Assembly: GCF_007004135.1 (NCBI RefSeq)
Contig: NZ_VJMG01000049.1
Span: forward strand, 1 to 52,305
DNA from: Affinirhizobium straminoryzae
GTDB taxonomy: Bacteria; Pseudomonadota; Alphaproteobacteria; Rhizobiales; Rhizobiaceae
DNA length: 52,305 bases
Direction of reading: 5' to 3'
Shown here: in pieces, positions 34,922-43,935 of the stretch
Layout of the letters: each line of letters begins with the position of its first letter
Position numbering within the stretch: position 1 is the first letter of the stretch
The notes under the pieces: model-generated
Database searches by the model: none
Seen by the model: the letters and a program-made list of their open reading frames with translations, nothing else
Told to the model about the DNA's origin: nothing
Made by a program: the position numbers and the translations under genes

Positions 34922-35740
34922 TCAGAGCACCCCGCGGATCGCCGCATGTTCGTCGCGGATGCGGCGAGCCTCATTGCGCTTGGTGGTGATGGAAGCAATG
35001 ATGACGCCGATGGTGACGAGGCCGATCAAAAGGGTACAGACGGCATTGATTTCCGGCGTCACGCCGAGGCGCACCTGCGAATAGATCTTGATCGGCAGGG
35101 TGGTGGCCCCGGGGCCGGTCGTGAAGCTTGCGATGACGAGATCGTCGAGCGACAGCGTAAAGGCCAGCATCCAGCCCGACACGATGGCTGGCAGGATGAG
35201 CGGCAGCGTGATCTTGAAGAAGGTCTTCACCGGCGGGCAGCCGAGATCCATCGCTGCCTCTTCGAGGCTCCGGTCGAAGGTCAGCAGGCGCGACTGCACA
35301 ATGATCGCCACGTAGCACATGGTGAACGTGGTATGGGCAATCGTCACCGTCCAGAAGCCGCGATCGACATCGAGCGCGACGAACAGCAGCAGCATCGAAA
35401 GGCCCGTGATCACTTCCGGCATCACGAGCGGTGCATAGATCATGCCCGTAAACGGAATGCGGCCGGGAAAGCGCGGAAACCGCACGAGGGTGAGGGCTGC
35501 AAGCGTGCCGAGCACGGTGCCGATGCTGGCGCTCAGCACGCCGACGCGGGCCGTTACCCAGGCGGCATCCATCAGGCTCTCGTTCGACCACAGCGACCGA
35601 TACCATTGCAGCGAAAAGCCGCCCCAGACGGTGACCAGCTTGGAGGCATTGAACGAATAGACGACGAGGATGACGATCGGCAGGTAGAGGAAGGCGAAGC
35701 AGAAGGTGAGGACGGTGCTGTCGAAGCGCGAGGATTTCAT
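34922..35740 (-). CDS. potI: Putrescine ABC transporter permease PotI
   Basis: 272 residues, about six TM helices: LTFCFAFLYLPIVILVVYSFNASKLVTVWGGFSLQWY at the N-terminus is the usual PotC/PotI start, and the EAA loop LEEAAMDLGCPPVKTFFKITLPLILPAI docks on PotG. It is one half of the inner-membrane putrescine channel. It starts three bases after the potH stop and is the last gene of the potFGHI cluster. Confidence 0.92.
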   Translation of the reverse strand: MKSSRFDSTVLTFCFAFLYLPIVILVVYSFNASKLVTVWGGFSLQWYRSLWSNESLMDAAWVTARVGVLSASIGTVLGTLAALTLVRFPRFPGRIPFTGMIYAPLVMPEVITGLSMLLLFVALDVDRGFWTVTIAHTTFTMCYVAIIVQSRLLTFDRSLEEAAMDLGCPPVKTFFKITLPLILPAIVSGWMLAFTLSLDDLVIASFTTGPGATTLPIKIYSQVRLGVTPEINAVCTLLIGLVTIGVIIASITTKRNEARRIRDEHAAIRGVL

Positions 35741-35743
35741 GGT

Positions 35744-36658
35744 TCACCCCACCTTCTGCTGCTGGTTCTGGAAGATCACGATCGGCACAACGAGCGCCAG
35801 AAGCAGTACCACGGCCACTGCCGAGGCAAGCGGCCAGTCGCGATTGCCGAAGAATTCGACCCAGAGCGTTCGGCCGATCATCAGCGTCTCCGGCCCGCCG
35901 AGCAGATCCGGAATGACGAATTCGCCGGTGATCGGGATGAAGCAGATCATCGCGCCGGCAATCACGCCGGGCAAGGACAGCGGAAAGGTGATGCGCCAGA
36001 AGGCCTTCCACGGCGGGCAGCCGAGATCGCTTGCCGCCTCCAGCAGGGTGCCATCCAGCTTTTCCAGTGTCGCATAGAGCGGCAGCACCATGAAGGGCAG
36101 ATAGGAATAGACGATACCGATGAAGACGGCATAGTCGGTGCGGTAGATTTCCACCTGCTGGTCAGGGGCAAGCAGCCCGACCGCCTGCAGTGCGACCGTG
36201 AGCAGCCCCTCCGGCTTCAGGATGCCGATCCAGGCATAGACGCGGATGAGAAAGGAGGTCCAGAACGGCAGGATCACCATCATCATCAGCGTCGGGCGGA
36301 TCGTGCTCGGTGCCCGCGCCATGGCGAGCGCCATCGGATAGCCGATGAGAAGCAAGAGAAGCGTCGAGATCAGCGCGATGCGCAGCGACGACAGATAGGC
36401 CGCGAGATAGAGCGAATCCTCGACCAGCGACTGGTAGTTTTCGAAATCGAGCGCCGAGAGAAAATCGCCGAGCTTGCCAAAACCCTCGAACACCGGCTCG
36501 TAGGGCGGCATGGCGATCGCTGAATCCGACAGCGAGATCTTGAAGATGATCAGGAAGGGTGCGGCGAAGAACAGCACCAGCCAGAGATAGGGAATGATCA
36601 CCACCAGCCAGCGCAGCGGGCTGGCCTTGGCGAAGGATGGTGCGGGTGCGTCTGCCAT
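35744..36658 (-). CDS. potH: Putrescine ABC transporter permease PotH
   Basis: 304 residues, about six TM helices after a polar N-terminus of some 15 residues, typical of PotB/PotH. The EAA loop is LLEAASDLGCPPWKAFWRITFPLSLPGVI, and GEFVIPDLLGGPETLMIG is a conserved family stretch. It pairs with PotI. The start lies 13 bp after the potG stop with GGGGGCGATC before the ATG. Confidence 0.93.
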   Translation of the reverse strand: MADAPAPSFAKASPLRWLVVIIPYLWLVLFFAAPFLIIFKISLSDSAIAMPPYEPVFEGFGKLGDFLSALDFENYQSLVEDSLYLAAYLSSLRIALISTLLLLLIGYPMALAMARAPSTIRPTLMMMVILPFWTSFLIRVYAWIGILKPEGLLTVALQAVGLLAPDQQVEIYRTDYAVFIGIVYSYLPFMVLPLYATLEKLDGTLLEAASDLGCPPWKAFWRITFPLSLPGVIAGAMICFIPITGEFVIPDLLGGPETLMIGRTLWVEFFGNRDWPLASAVAVVLLLALVVPIVIFQNQQQKVG

Positions 36659-36671
36659 GATCGCCCCCGCG

Positions 36672-37838
36672 CTAGCGTGTCAGCACCAGGCCGCCATCCA
36701 GCGGCCAGGTGAGCCAGACCATGTCTCCGAAGGTGATCGGCCGGTCGACAAGACGCGAGACATTGGCCTGTGCCGCGCGCAGGATGCGCCCATCGTCCAG
36801 ACGCACCAGAAACACCGAGAAATCGCCGAGATAGCCGATGTCCCAGACCTCGCCATGGGCGGTATTGACGTCGGTCTCGACAGGCGGATCAAGCGAGATT
36901 CGCACCTTTTCCGGGCGGATGGCAAAGGCAACCTTCGCACCATTGCTTGCCGGGCATTCCTGTTCCACCGCAATCTTCATCCCGTCGCTCTCCAGCCGCA
37001 CCAGCGGCGGATGGCCGGGATGCACGCAGACACCGGCATTTTCCGTGACTGCGCAGTCGAGTATGTTGATGTCGCCGATGAATTCCGCGACATAGCGGCA
37101 GTTCGGACCTTCATAGATTTCCGCCGGCGCCGCCACCTGCACGACGACGCCCTTGTCCATCACCGCGATGCGGTCGGAGACGGTCATCGCCTCCTCCTGA
37201 TCGTGAGTGACGATCAGGAAGGTGAGGCCGAGCGTGTGCTGGATGTCCATCAGCTCGAACTGGGTTTCCTCGCGCAGCTTGCGGTCCAGCGCACCGAGCG
37301 GCTCGTCGAGCAGCAGCACTTTGGGCCGCTTGGCAAGCGAGCGGGCGAGCGCCACGCGCTGCCGCTGACCGCCGGAGAGCTGGGCCGGCTTGCGCTTGGC
37401 AAAGGGCTCGAGCTTCACGAGCTTCAGCATTTCCTCGACGCGCGCCTTGATCTCCGGCTTCGCCAGCCCGTCCTGCTCCAGCCCGAAGGCGATGTTCTTC
37501 TCCACCGTCATGTGCGGGAAGAGCGCATAGCTCTGGAACATCATGTTGGTGGGGCGGCGATAGGGTGGCACGCCGGAGAGATCCTTGCCCTGCAGCAGGA
37601 TGCGGCCCGACGTCGGCTCCTCGAAGCCGGCCAGCATGCGCATCAGCGTGGTCTTGCCGCAGCCGGAGGGCCCGAGCAGCGAAAAGAATTCCCGCTCGTA
37701 GATATCGAGCGTCAGATTGTCGACGGCGGTGAAATCGCCATAGCGCTTGGTGATGTTCTCGAAGCGGATGAAGGGGGTCGCGGATGGATCGGTCCAGGGG
37801 GAAAACTTGCGCTTTACGGGTCCGAGAGATTTCGCCAT
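36672..37838 (-). CDS. potG: Putrescine ABC transporter ATP-binding protein PotG
   Basis: 388 residues. Walker A GPSGCGKTT, Q-loop MFQSYALFPHMTVEKNIAFGL, signature LSGGQRQR, Walker B VLLLDEPLGALD, H-loop VTHDQEEAM, then a TOBE domain. The first ~20 residues (GPVKRKFSPWTDPSATPFIRFENITKRYG) match the extended PotG N-terminus. I use the ATG at 37838 (MAKSLGPVKRKF), which follows GGAG; two earlier in-frame ATGs lack a site and run into the terminator region. It powers putrescine import with PotFHI. Confidence 0.94.
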   Translation of the reverse strand: MAKSLGPVKRKFSPWTDPSATPFIRFENITKRYGDFTAVDNLTLDIYEREFFSLLGPSGCGKTTLMRMLAGFEEPTSGRILLQGKDLSGVPPYRRPTNMMFQSYALFPHMTVEKNIAFGLEQDGLAKPEIKARVEEMLKLVKLEPFAKRKPAQLSGGQRQRVALARSLAKRPKVLLLDEPLGALDRKLREETQFELMDIQHTLGLTFLIVTHDQEEAMTVSDRIAVMDKGVVVQVAAPAEIYEGPNCRYVAEFIGDINILDCAVTENAGVCVHPGHPPLVRLESDGMKIAVEQECPASNGAKVAFAIRPEKVRISLDPPVETDVNTAHGEVWDIGYLGDFSVFLVRLDDGRILRAAQANVSRLVDRPITFGDMVWLTWPLDGGLVLTR

Positions 37839-37889
37839 GCCCTGCCCACTCCTGCTGGTCATCCAGTCAACGTCGCCACAGTCAAAAAA

Positions 37890-37909
37890 GGCGGGCCGCA
37901 AGGCCCGCC
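37890..37909 (-). terminator. Terminator-like hairpin between potF and potG
   Basis: Minus strand GGCGGGCC, TTGC loop, GGCCCGCC, then six T. A textbook rho-independent terminator 13 bp after the potF stop, inside the operon, expected to let only part of the transcripts reach potGHI. Confidence 0.75.
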
Positions 37910-37922
37910 CCCGGTTTTCGCC

Positions 37923-39017
37923 TCAGCGGCCGTTCTTGAACTTGGTCCAGACGGAGGTGACCTCCTTCTGCGACTTGCCCTCATAGGGCGAGATCGTGAA
38001 GAGCCGGCCGAGAACCTCCTTGGTCGGATAGACGGAGGGGTTGTCGAGGATTTCCTTGTCGACGAACTGCTGCGAGGCCAGGTTGCCGTTGGCATACTGG
38101 ACATAGTTGGAGGCCTTGGCGATCACCTCCGGCTTCATCAGGTAGTTGATGAAGGCATGCGCTTCCTCGACATTCTTGGCATCCGCGGGGATCGCCAGGT
38201 TGTCGAACCACATATAGGTGCCTTCCTTCGGGATCACGTAATTGATCTTCACGCCGTTCTTGGCTTCCTCGGCGCGCTTCTTGGCCTGCAGGATGTCACC
38301 CGACCAGCCGATGGTGATGCAGATGTCGCCATTGGCGAGATCGTTGATATAGGCGGCGGAATTGATCGAACGGGCATAGGGCCGGATCTTGCTGTAGACC
38401 TCGCCGGCGGCGCGGATATCGGCAATCTCCTTGCTGTTCGGATCCTTGTGCAAATAGTTGAGCGCAATCGCGAAGGTTTCGTCCGGCGCATCCAGGACGT
38501 TGATGCCGCAGGCCTTGAGCTTGGCGGCATTTTCCGGCTTGAAGAGCACATCCCAGCTATCGATTGGCGTATCGCCCAGCACGGCCTTGATCTTGTCGAT
38601 ATTGTAGCCGATGCCGGTCGTGCCCCACATGTAGTTGACGGCGTGCTCGTTGTCCTTGTCGTATTTGGCAAGGCGCGTCATCACCTCCGGCCACATGTTG
38701 GAAATGTTCGGCAGCTTGCTCTTGTCGAGCTTGCGATAGACGCCGGCCTTGATCTGGCGCTGCAGGAAGGGCCCGGTCGGCACCACGACATCATAGCCCG
38801 AGCCGCCGGCCAGAAGCTTGGTTTCCAGCAGGCTGTTGTCGTCGAACACGTCATAGACGACCTTGATGCCGGTTTCCTTGGTGAAATCCTCCAGGATCGA
38901 CGGGTCGATATAGTCGGACCAGTTGTAGACATGCACCTCGCGCTCCTGGGCGGCGGCGGCGGTTGCGGCCAGTGCCGAGACGGCAAGGGCCAGCATGCGG
39001 AGCATGGGTGATTTCAT
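37923..39017 (-). CDS. potF: Putrescine-binding periplasmic protein PotF
   Basis: 364 residues. A signal peptide (MLRMLALAVSALAATAAAAQ) precedes a close PotF match: VHVYNWSDYIDPSILEDF at the mature N-terminus, VVPTGPFLQRQIKAGVYRKLDKSKLPN, YMWGTTGIGYN, SWDVLFKPEN, YINDLANGDICITIGWSGD and IPKEGTYMWFDN. The WSDY and D/W positions are those that bind putrescine in E. coli PotF. The start follows GGAGACGATC. It is the first gene of the potFGHI cluster, followed by an attenuating terminator. Confidence 0.94.
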   Translation of the reverse strand: MKSPMLRMLALAVSALAATAAAAQEREVHVYNWSDYIDPSILEDFTKETGIKVVYDVFDDNSLLETKLLAGGSGYDVVVPTGPFLQRQIKAGVYRKLDKSKLPNISNMWPEVMTRLAKYDKDNEHAVNYMWGTTGIGYNIDKIKAVLGDTPIDSWDVLFKPENAAKLKACGINVLDAPDETFAIALNYLHKDPNSKEIADIRAAGEVYSKIRPYARSINSAAYINDLANGDICITIGWSGDILQAKKRAEEAKNGVKINYVIPKEGTYMWFDNLAIPADAKNVEEAHAFINYLMKPEVIAKASNYVQYANGNLASQQFVDKEILDNPSVYPTKEVLGRLFTISPYEGKSQKEVTSVWTKFKNGR

Positions 39018-39171
39018 GATCGTCTCCAGTTCCCGTTTTCCCGCAGATCCCGGCAAGGGATGCGGATTGGTTGTCGTCTTTTGGTGCAGAGTAAAAAGGA
39101 AACGGGCGGCTCACAAGCGGAAAAGTTCGGCACCGCACAAGACTTGGGCAGGGGCCTGACGTGCTTGTTCT

Positions 39172-40590
39172 TTACTGGAAATCGAAGGCGCTGAGACCCG
39201 TGACCATTTCATCGAGCCCCAGCGGGCGGGTGAGCGGCGGCTCGGCGCGCGCGAGGCAACCCTGCCGTTCGCAGAGCCGGCAGGCAGTGCCGGCCGGCAC
39301 GTGGGCCGCCGGCAGGTCGGCCGCCGCGCCATAGACGGTGTCGGAGGCGGCAGACGCATCGCAGCCGACGAGGATCGCGGTGCGGCGCAGACGTTCGCCA
39401 TAGGCCGCCCGCGGCCCCTCCAGCGTGCGGCAGAGTGTCAGAAAGGCCGCGCCATCCGGCATCTCCACCCGTTCGACCAGCAGCTGGCCGGGCTGGGCGA
39501 AGGCCTGGTGCAGGCCAAGCTTCGGACAGAGCCCGCCAAACCGGGCCTGCGGAAAGCCGAGCGCGCCCGCCTTGCGCAGAACGTTGCCGGCATGATCGGC
39601 TTCCATCAGGAAGAAGGCGGGCACGCTGACGCCCGCCCGGTGCAGGGACACAAGCCGGTGCGCGGCCTGCTCGAAGGAGACATCGAAGCGGGCCGCCAGC
39701 TGATCGAGATCGAAGCGGGTGCGCTGGGCTGCAGACAGGAAACTTGAAAAGGGCATCATCAGCGCATGCGCCGCATAGCGTGCCAGCTCGAAGCGGCCGA
39801 TGCGCAGCGCCTCGCCGCTGGAGAGCGACAGGCCGGCAAGCTCGGCGGCGATCTCCTGCCCCAGCGCAAGCAGCGCCACCTCCTGGGCGATCTCGCGGGT
39901 GCGGTCCGCCACCGACAGCCGCTCGGAGAGGAAGAGACGCATGGAATGCCGGTCATAACGGCGGCGCAACGTCGGCATGGCATGCACCGGCAGCTGGCGC
40001 ACCACGATCCCATGCGCCGAGCGCAGCCAGCCCTTCAGGGCACCCGAAAGATCGTCGCCGGGATTGAGCGCGGCCATGAAAGCCTCCGCCGCCTCGTCCA
40101 GCCTTGCAAACACCATGGGGCGCTTTTCGAGCGTCTCGCGCACCTCGTCCATCGGCAGGCGCGCGCGGCCAAGCGAGGTCTCATGCCCCTCGCGCGCCAG
40201 AAGATCGGAAAGATCGGAAAGGCGGGCCGCCTGCTCGCGATAGGCGCGGTAAAGCTTCAGAATGCCGACCGCCGCATTGGGTGCCCCCTCCGCCACCTCG
40301 ATCAGCTCCTGGTCTCCCGGAATTTCCCCTGCCAGCAGCGGATCGGCAAACACCTCGCGCAGCTGCTGGGCCGCACCGCCCCCCTCGCCCTGCAACTGGT
40401 CGATATCGACCTTGTAGACCGAGGCCAGCCGCAAAAGCAGCTGCACGGTCAGCGGGCGCTGGTTGCGCTCGATGAGGTTCAGGTAGGAGGGGGAGATCCC
40501 CAGCCCCTCGGCCATCGCGGTCTGGGTGAGATTGAGGCTCAGACGCAGCCGCCGCACGCGAGGCCCTGCAAAGATCTTCCGCTCCGCCAT
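39172..40590 (-). CDS. XRE-type regulator of the ScfR/RamB family (short-chain fatty acid metabolism)
   Basis: 472 residues. N-terminal XRE helix-turn-helix (VRRLRLSLNLTQTAMAEGLGISPSYLNLIERNQRPLT, about residues 12-48), a central IrrE/M78-like segment (FELARYAAHALMMPF, lacking a clear HExxH so probably not a protease) and the C-terminal ScfR domain with cysteines (GGLCPKLGLHQAF and GTACRLCERQGC), which suggest metal or Fe-S binding. Relatives (RamB, ScfR, MccR) control isocitrate lyase and propionate genes. It is divergent from aceA, so local control is very likely. Confidence 0.9.
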   Translation of the reverse strand: MAERKIFAGPRVRRLRLSLNLTQTAMAEGLGISPSYLNLIERNQRPLTVQLLLRLASVYKVDIDQLQGEGGGAAQQLREVFADPLLAGEIPGDQELIEVAEGAPNAAVGILKLYRAYREQAARLSDLSDLLAREGHETSLGRARLPMDEVRETLEKRPMVFARLDEAAEAFMAALNPGDDLSGALKGWLRSAHGIVVRQLPVHAMPTLRRRYDRHSMRLFLSERLSVADRTREIAQEVALLALGQEIAAELAGLSLSSGEALRIGRFELARYAAHALMMPFSSFLSAAQRTRFDLDQLAARFDVSFEQAAHRLVSLHRAGVSVPAFFLMEADHAGNVLRKAGALGFPQARFGGLCPKLGLHQAFAQPGQLLVERVEMPDGAAFLTLCRTLEGPRAAYGERLRRTAILVGCDASAASDTVYGAAADLPAAHVPAGTACRLCERQGCLARAEPPLTRPLGLDEMVTGLSAFDFQ

Positions 40591-40599
40591 GTCACACCT

Positions 40600-40648
40600 T
40601 TTACAGAGGCCTCTGGTTTACGACTTTTACATTCTTTACAAATTTACA
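40600..40648. promoter_or_regulatory. Array of TTTACA repeats in the ScfR-aceA divergent promoter
   Basis: TTTACA occurs at 40600, 40626, 40635 and 40643, with TTTACG at 40617, all in the same orientation at 8-17 base spacing; an inverted copy TGTAAA lies at 40732-40737. Likely binding sites for the ScfR/RamB-type regulator, whose relatives recognise AT-rich words of this kind. Confidence 0.5.
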
Positions 40649-40816
40649 CGAGGAGACGTCAAAGGCAAGACAACCTAACCTCTTTCATCCAACTGTTTTC
40701 TCTTATTTTCTGGCGATACGCTGCGCTGCATTGTAAATTCAGTCTCAGACATTCGGAGGTAGCATCATCGGACACAGGATGTGTCCTCGCCTCCAGAGCA
40801 GACGGGAGAGAGCATC

Positions 40817-42106
<1,290 letters not shown>

Positions 42107-42115
42107 AAACCAAGG

Positions 42116-42265
42116 CCCCTCCCCAGCCCCTCCCCACAAGGGGGAGGGGTAACCCGCAGAACCGCCTTACCCATTCGCAGCCGACAGCTTTCTGGACGGT
42201 TTGAAGGGGCAGTCCGGTGCCGCAGGCCATGCCCCTCCCCCTTGTGGGGAGGGGTTGGGGAGGGG
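42116..42265. repeat. 34-bp inverted repeats flanking an 82-bp core after aceA
   Basis: Arm 42116-42149 and arm 42232-42265 are inverse complements with one mismatch. Each arm itself folds (CCCCTCCCC, ACAA, GGGGGAGGGG). The element sits between aceA and the small downstream gene and resembles an intergenic palindromic repeat; it could terminate aceA or be a miniature mobile element. Confidence 0.7.
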
Positions 42266-42314
42266 TCTGAGCGTTCCCCTTCAACAACCCCTGTACAACA
42301 AGAGGAGAAATGCC

Positions 42315-42551
42315 ATGAACGTCCAGACCCGCGTCAAGGAACGCGCCGAGGAACAGTCCACCGCGATGAGCGCCGAACAGCAATCGGCCATCCGCGTTCT
42401 CGCCAACGAACTGCACCGCCTGAACCATGCCGTGATGCGCGCCGTCGATGCCGGCGTCTCGGTCGAACTGGTGCGCTCCGCCCGCCACCATGGCGGCGAG
42501 GGCAACTGGGGCGACCTGATGATCCCGGTCATCGTGACGCAGCCGCGCTGA
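42315..42551 (+). CDS. Small conserved-looking protein downstream of aceA
   Basis: 78 residues starting MNVQTRVKERAEEQS after AGAGGAGAAATGCC; the in-frame extension to 42201 runs through the inverted repeat and is not coding. No signal or TM segment; mostly helical with a central ANELHRLNHAVMRAVDAGVSVELVRSARHHG. It lies in the same direction as aceA beyond the repeat. Unrecognised; composition and ribosome binding site support a real gene. Confidence 0.7.
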   Translation: MNVQTRVKERAEEQSTAMSAEQQSAIRVLANELHRLNHAVMRAVDAGVSVELVRSARHHGGEGNWGDLMIPVIVTQPR

Positions 42552-42575
42552 CCCCGAAAACAGCCTGGAAGAATG

Positions 42576-42602
42576 GCGGGGAAGCGTGTGTCGCTTCCCC
42601 GC
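42576..42602. terminator. Strong hairpin between convergent genes
   Basis: GCGGGGAAGCG (42576-42586) pairs perfectly with CGCTTCCCCGC (42592-42602), five-base loop, between the small gene and the convergent LysR gene. Confidence 0.7.
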
Positions 42603-42603
42603 C

Positions 42604-43473
42604 TCATGCGTTCGGTCGCTCACCGGCAAACAGGGCTGCCTCATCCCGCACGAGGCGCGTCATCCGGTCGATGACGGTGCGGATCTCGCGCCGCCCCCGG
42701 TCCTCGTTGTTCATCACGATCCACTGGCTGTGACGCAGTGCGGCAACCTCGCCATCCTGCCGCACAAGTTCCGGCAGAGCATCCCCGACGAAACAGGGCA
42801 GAACCGCAATGCCGGCGCCGGCCAGCACGAGATCGAGCAGCGAGCGCGGCCGGCTGACGGTGACCGCAATGTGCTCGGCATGGTGTTCGCGCGGATAGCG
42901 CAGATAGGCGGAAATAGCAGCCTCTTCCCCGACCGCCAGCCAGCGGCTGGCCTCGGTGCCCGACAGGCTGCGGGCGCGATAGGCGGCATACGCCACCTCC
43001 CCCAGACGCGTGGCAGCCAGATTGGATTCCGCAGGCTCGAAGGCGCGTATGCCGATATCGCTTTCCCGATGCGCGAGCGCCGCGCGCTGCTCGCCGATGA
43101 AGATATCCAGCCGGAACCGGTCATCCGGCCGGCAGAGCTGCGGCCAATGCCGCATCAGGTGCCAGGCCATCCAGGTGCCGCAGGCAATGCGCACCAGCGG
43201 CGCATGCAGCCCGCTGGCATTCCAGCTTTCGATACGGCGGGCCGCTGCCTCCATCTCCAGACATTGCGCAAACAGGGCCTCGCCCTCGCCCGTCAGGCGA
43301 TAGCCCGTGCGGCTGCGCAGGAAGAGCGGGCGACCGATTTCGGCCTCCAGATCCAGCATGCGCCGCCCGAGCGAGGCGGGACTGAGGCCTGTGGCCTGCA
43401 CTGCACCCGACAACCCGCCCCGCCGCGCGACCTCCAGGAAGGCCGCATAGATATCCCAGCTCACGTTTTTCAT
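42604..43473 (-). CDS. LysR-family transcriptional regulator
   Basis: 289 residues. N-terminal winged helix (DIYAAFLEVARRGGLSGAVQATGLSPASLGRRMLDLEAEIG) and a divergent LysR effector domain. The stop is two bases from a strong hairpin. It is divergent from the small ORF at 43573 across 99 bp that must hold both promoters. No target is evident; the second half (REHHAEHIAVTVSRPRSLLDLVLAGAGIAVLP) has the usual dimer-domain wording. Confidence 0.88.
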   Translation of the reverse strand: MKNVSWDIYAAFLEVARRGGLSGAVQATGLSPASLGRRMLDLEAEIGRPLFLRSRTGYRLTGEGEALFAQCLEMEAAARRIESWNASGLHAPLVRIACGTWMAWHLMRHWPQLCRPDDRFRLDIFIGEQRAALAHRESDIGIRAFEPAESNLAATRLGEVAYAAYRARSLSGTEASRWLAVGEEAAISAYLRYPREHHAEHIAVTVSRPRSLLDLVLAGAGIAVLPCFVGDALPELVRQDGEVAALRHSQWIVMNNEDRGRREIRTVIDRMTRLVRDEAALFAGERPNA

Positions 43474-43572
43474 GGGTGAAAAACATAGCCGGTTTTCCCG
43501 GTTCTTGAAGCAGATATCCCTGATTATTGAAAAGGATCATCGCATATGGCCTCCCTCAGGAAAGGATGATCC

Positions 43573-43935
43573 ATGCAGGATTTGATCAGCGCCCAGGTTT
43601 TCAACCTCTATCTGCAACAACAGCAGACGGTGAAAAGCGAGGATGAGTTCTATCGGCTTTACGCCGAACCGCTGCCCGGTTGGCTCCGCATCGCGCGACT
43701 CTGGCGCCAGGCAAAACGGGACGATCCGCAGACCACCCCGTCTGATCCGATGATGGAAAGCGCCGAAGGCCTTACGCCGCCTGACGCCTGCCGGAGCCGG
43801 CCTGCCCCATCTCCGTGCGGAACTGTTCGACCATCTGCATCAGCCGGCCGGCCTCGTCGGCAAGCCGGGCGCTGGCCTGGCTGGTTTCGGTGGCCATGGC
43901 GCCATTCTGCTGGGTCAGCTGGTCCATCTTGTTGA
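43573..43935 (+). CDS. Small ORF divergent from LysR, 3' part overlapping the chemoreceptor gene
   Basis: 120 residues as the frame stands. The first ~64 residues ([38 protein letters not shown]...) look like a real small protein and follow AGGAAAGGATGATCC; codon use is normal. From about nt 43772 the frame runs antisense through the 3' end of the chemoreceptor and becomes Pro/Arg/Ser-rich, like a shadow. Either the protein is short with an eroded stop, or a convergent overlap of 164 bp is genuine. Unrecognised. Confidence 0.4.
   Translation: MQDLISAQVFNLYLQQQQTVKSEDEFYRLYAEPLPGWLRIARLWRQAKRDDPQTTPSDPMMESAEGLTPPDACRSRPAPSPCGTVRPSASAGRPRRQAGRWPGWFRWPWRHSAGSAGPSC

Noticed and set aside
36594..39011. 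805-codon plus-strand frame across potG and potF
   Set aside because: Shadow of the pot genes; no recognisable domain and no ribosome binding site.
42116..42265. CRISPR-like repeat reading of the G/C-rich arms
   Set aside because: Only two copies, inverted rather than direct, and no cas gene is present.
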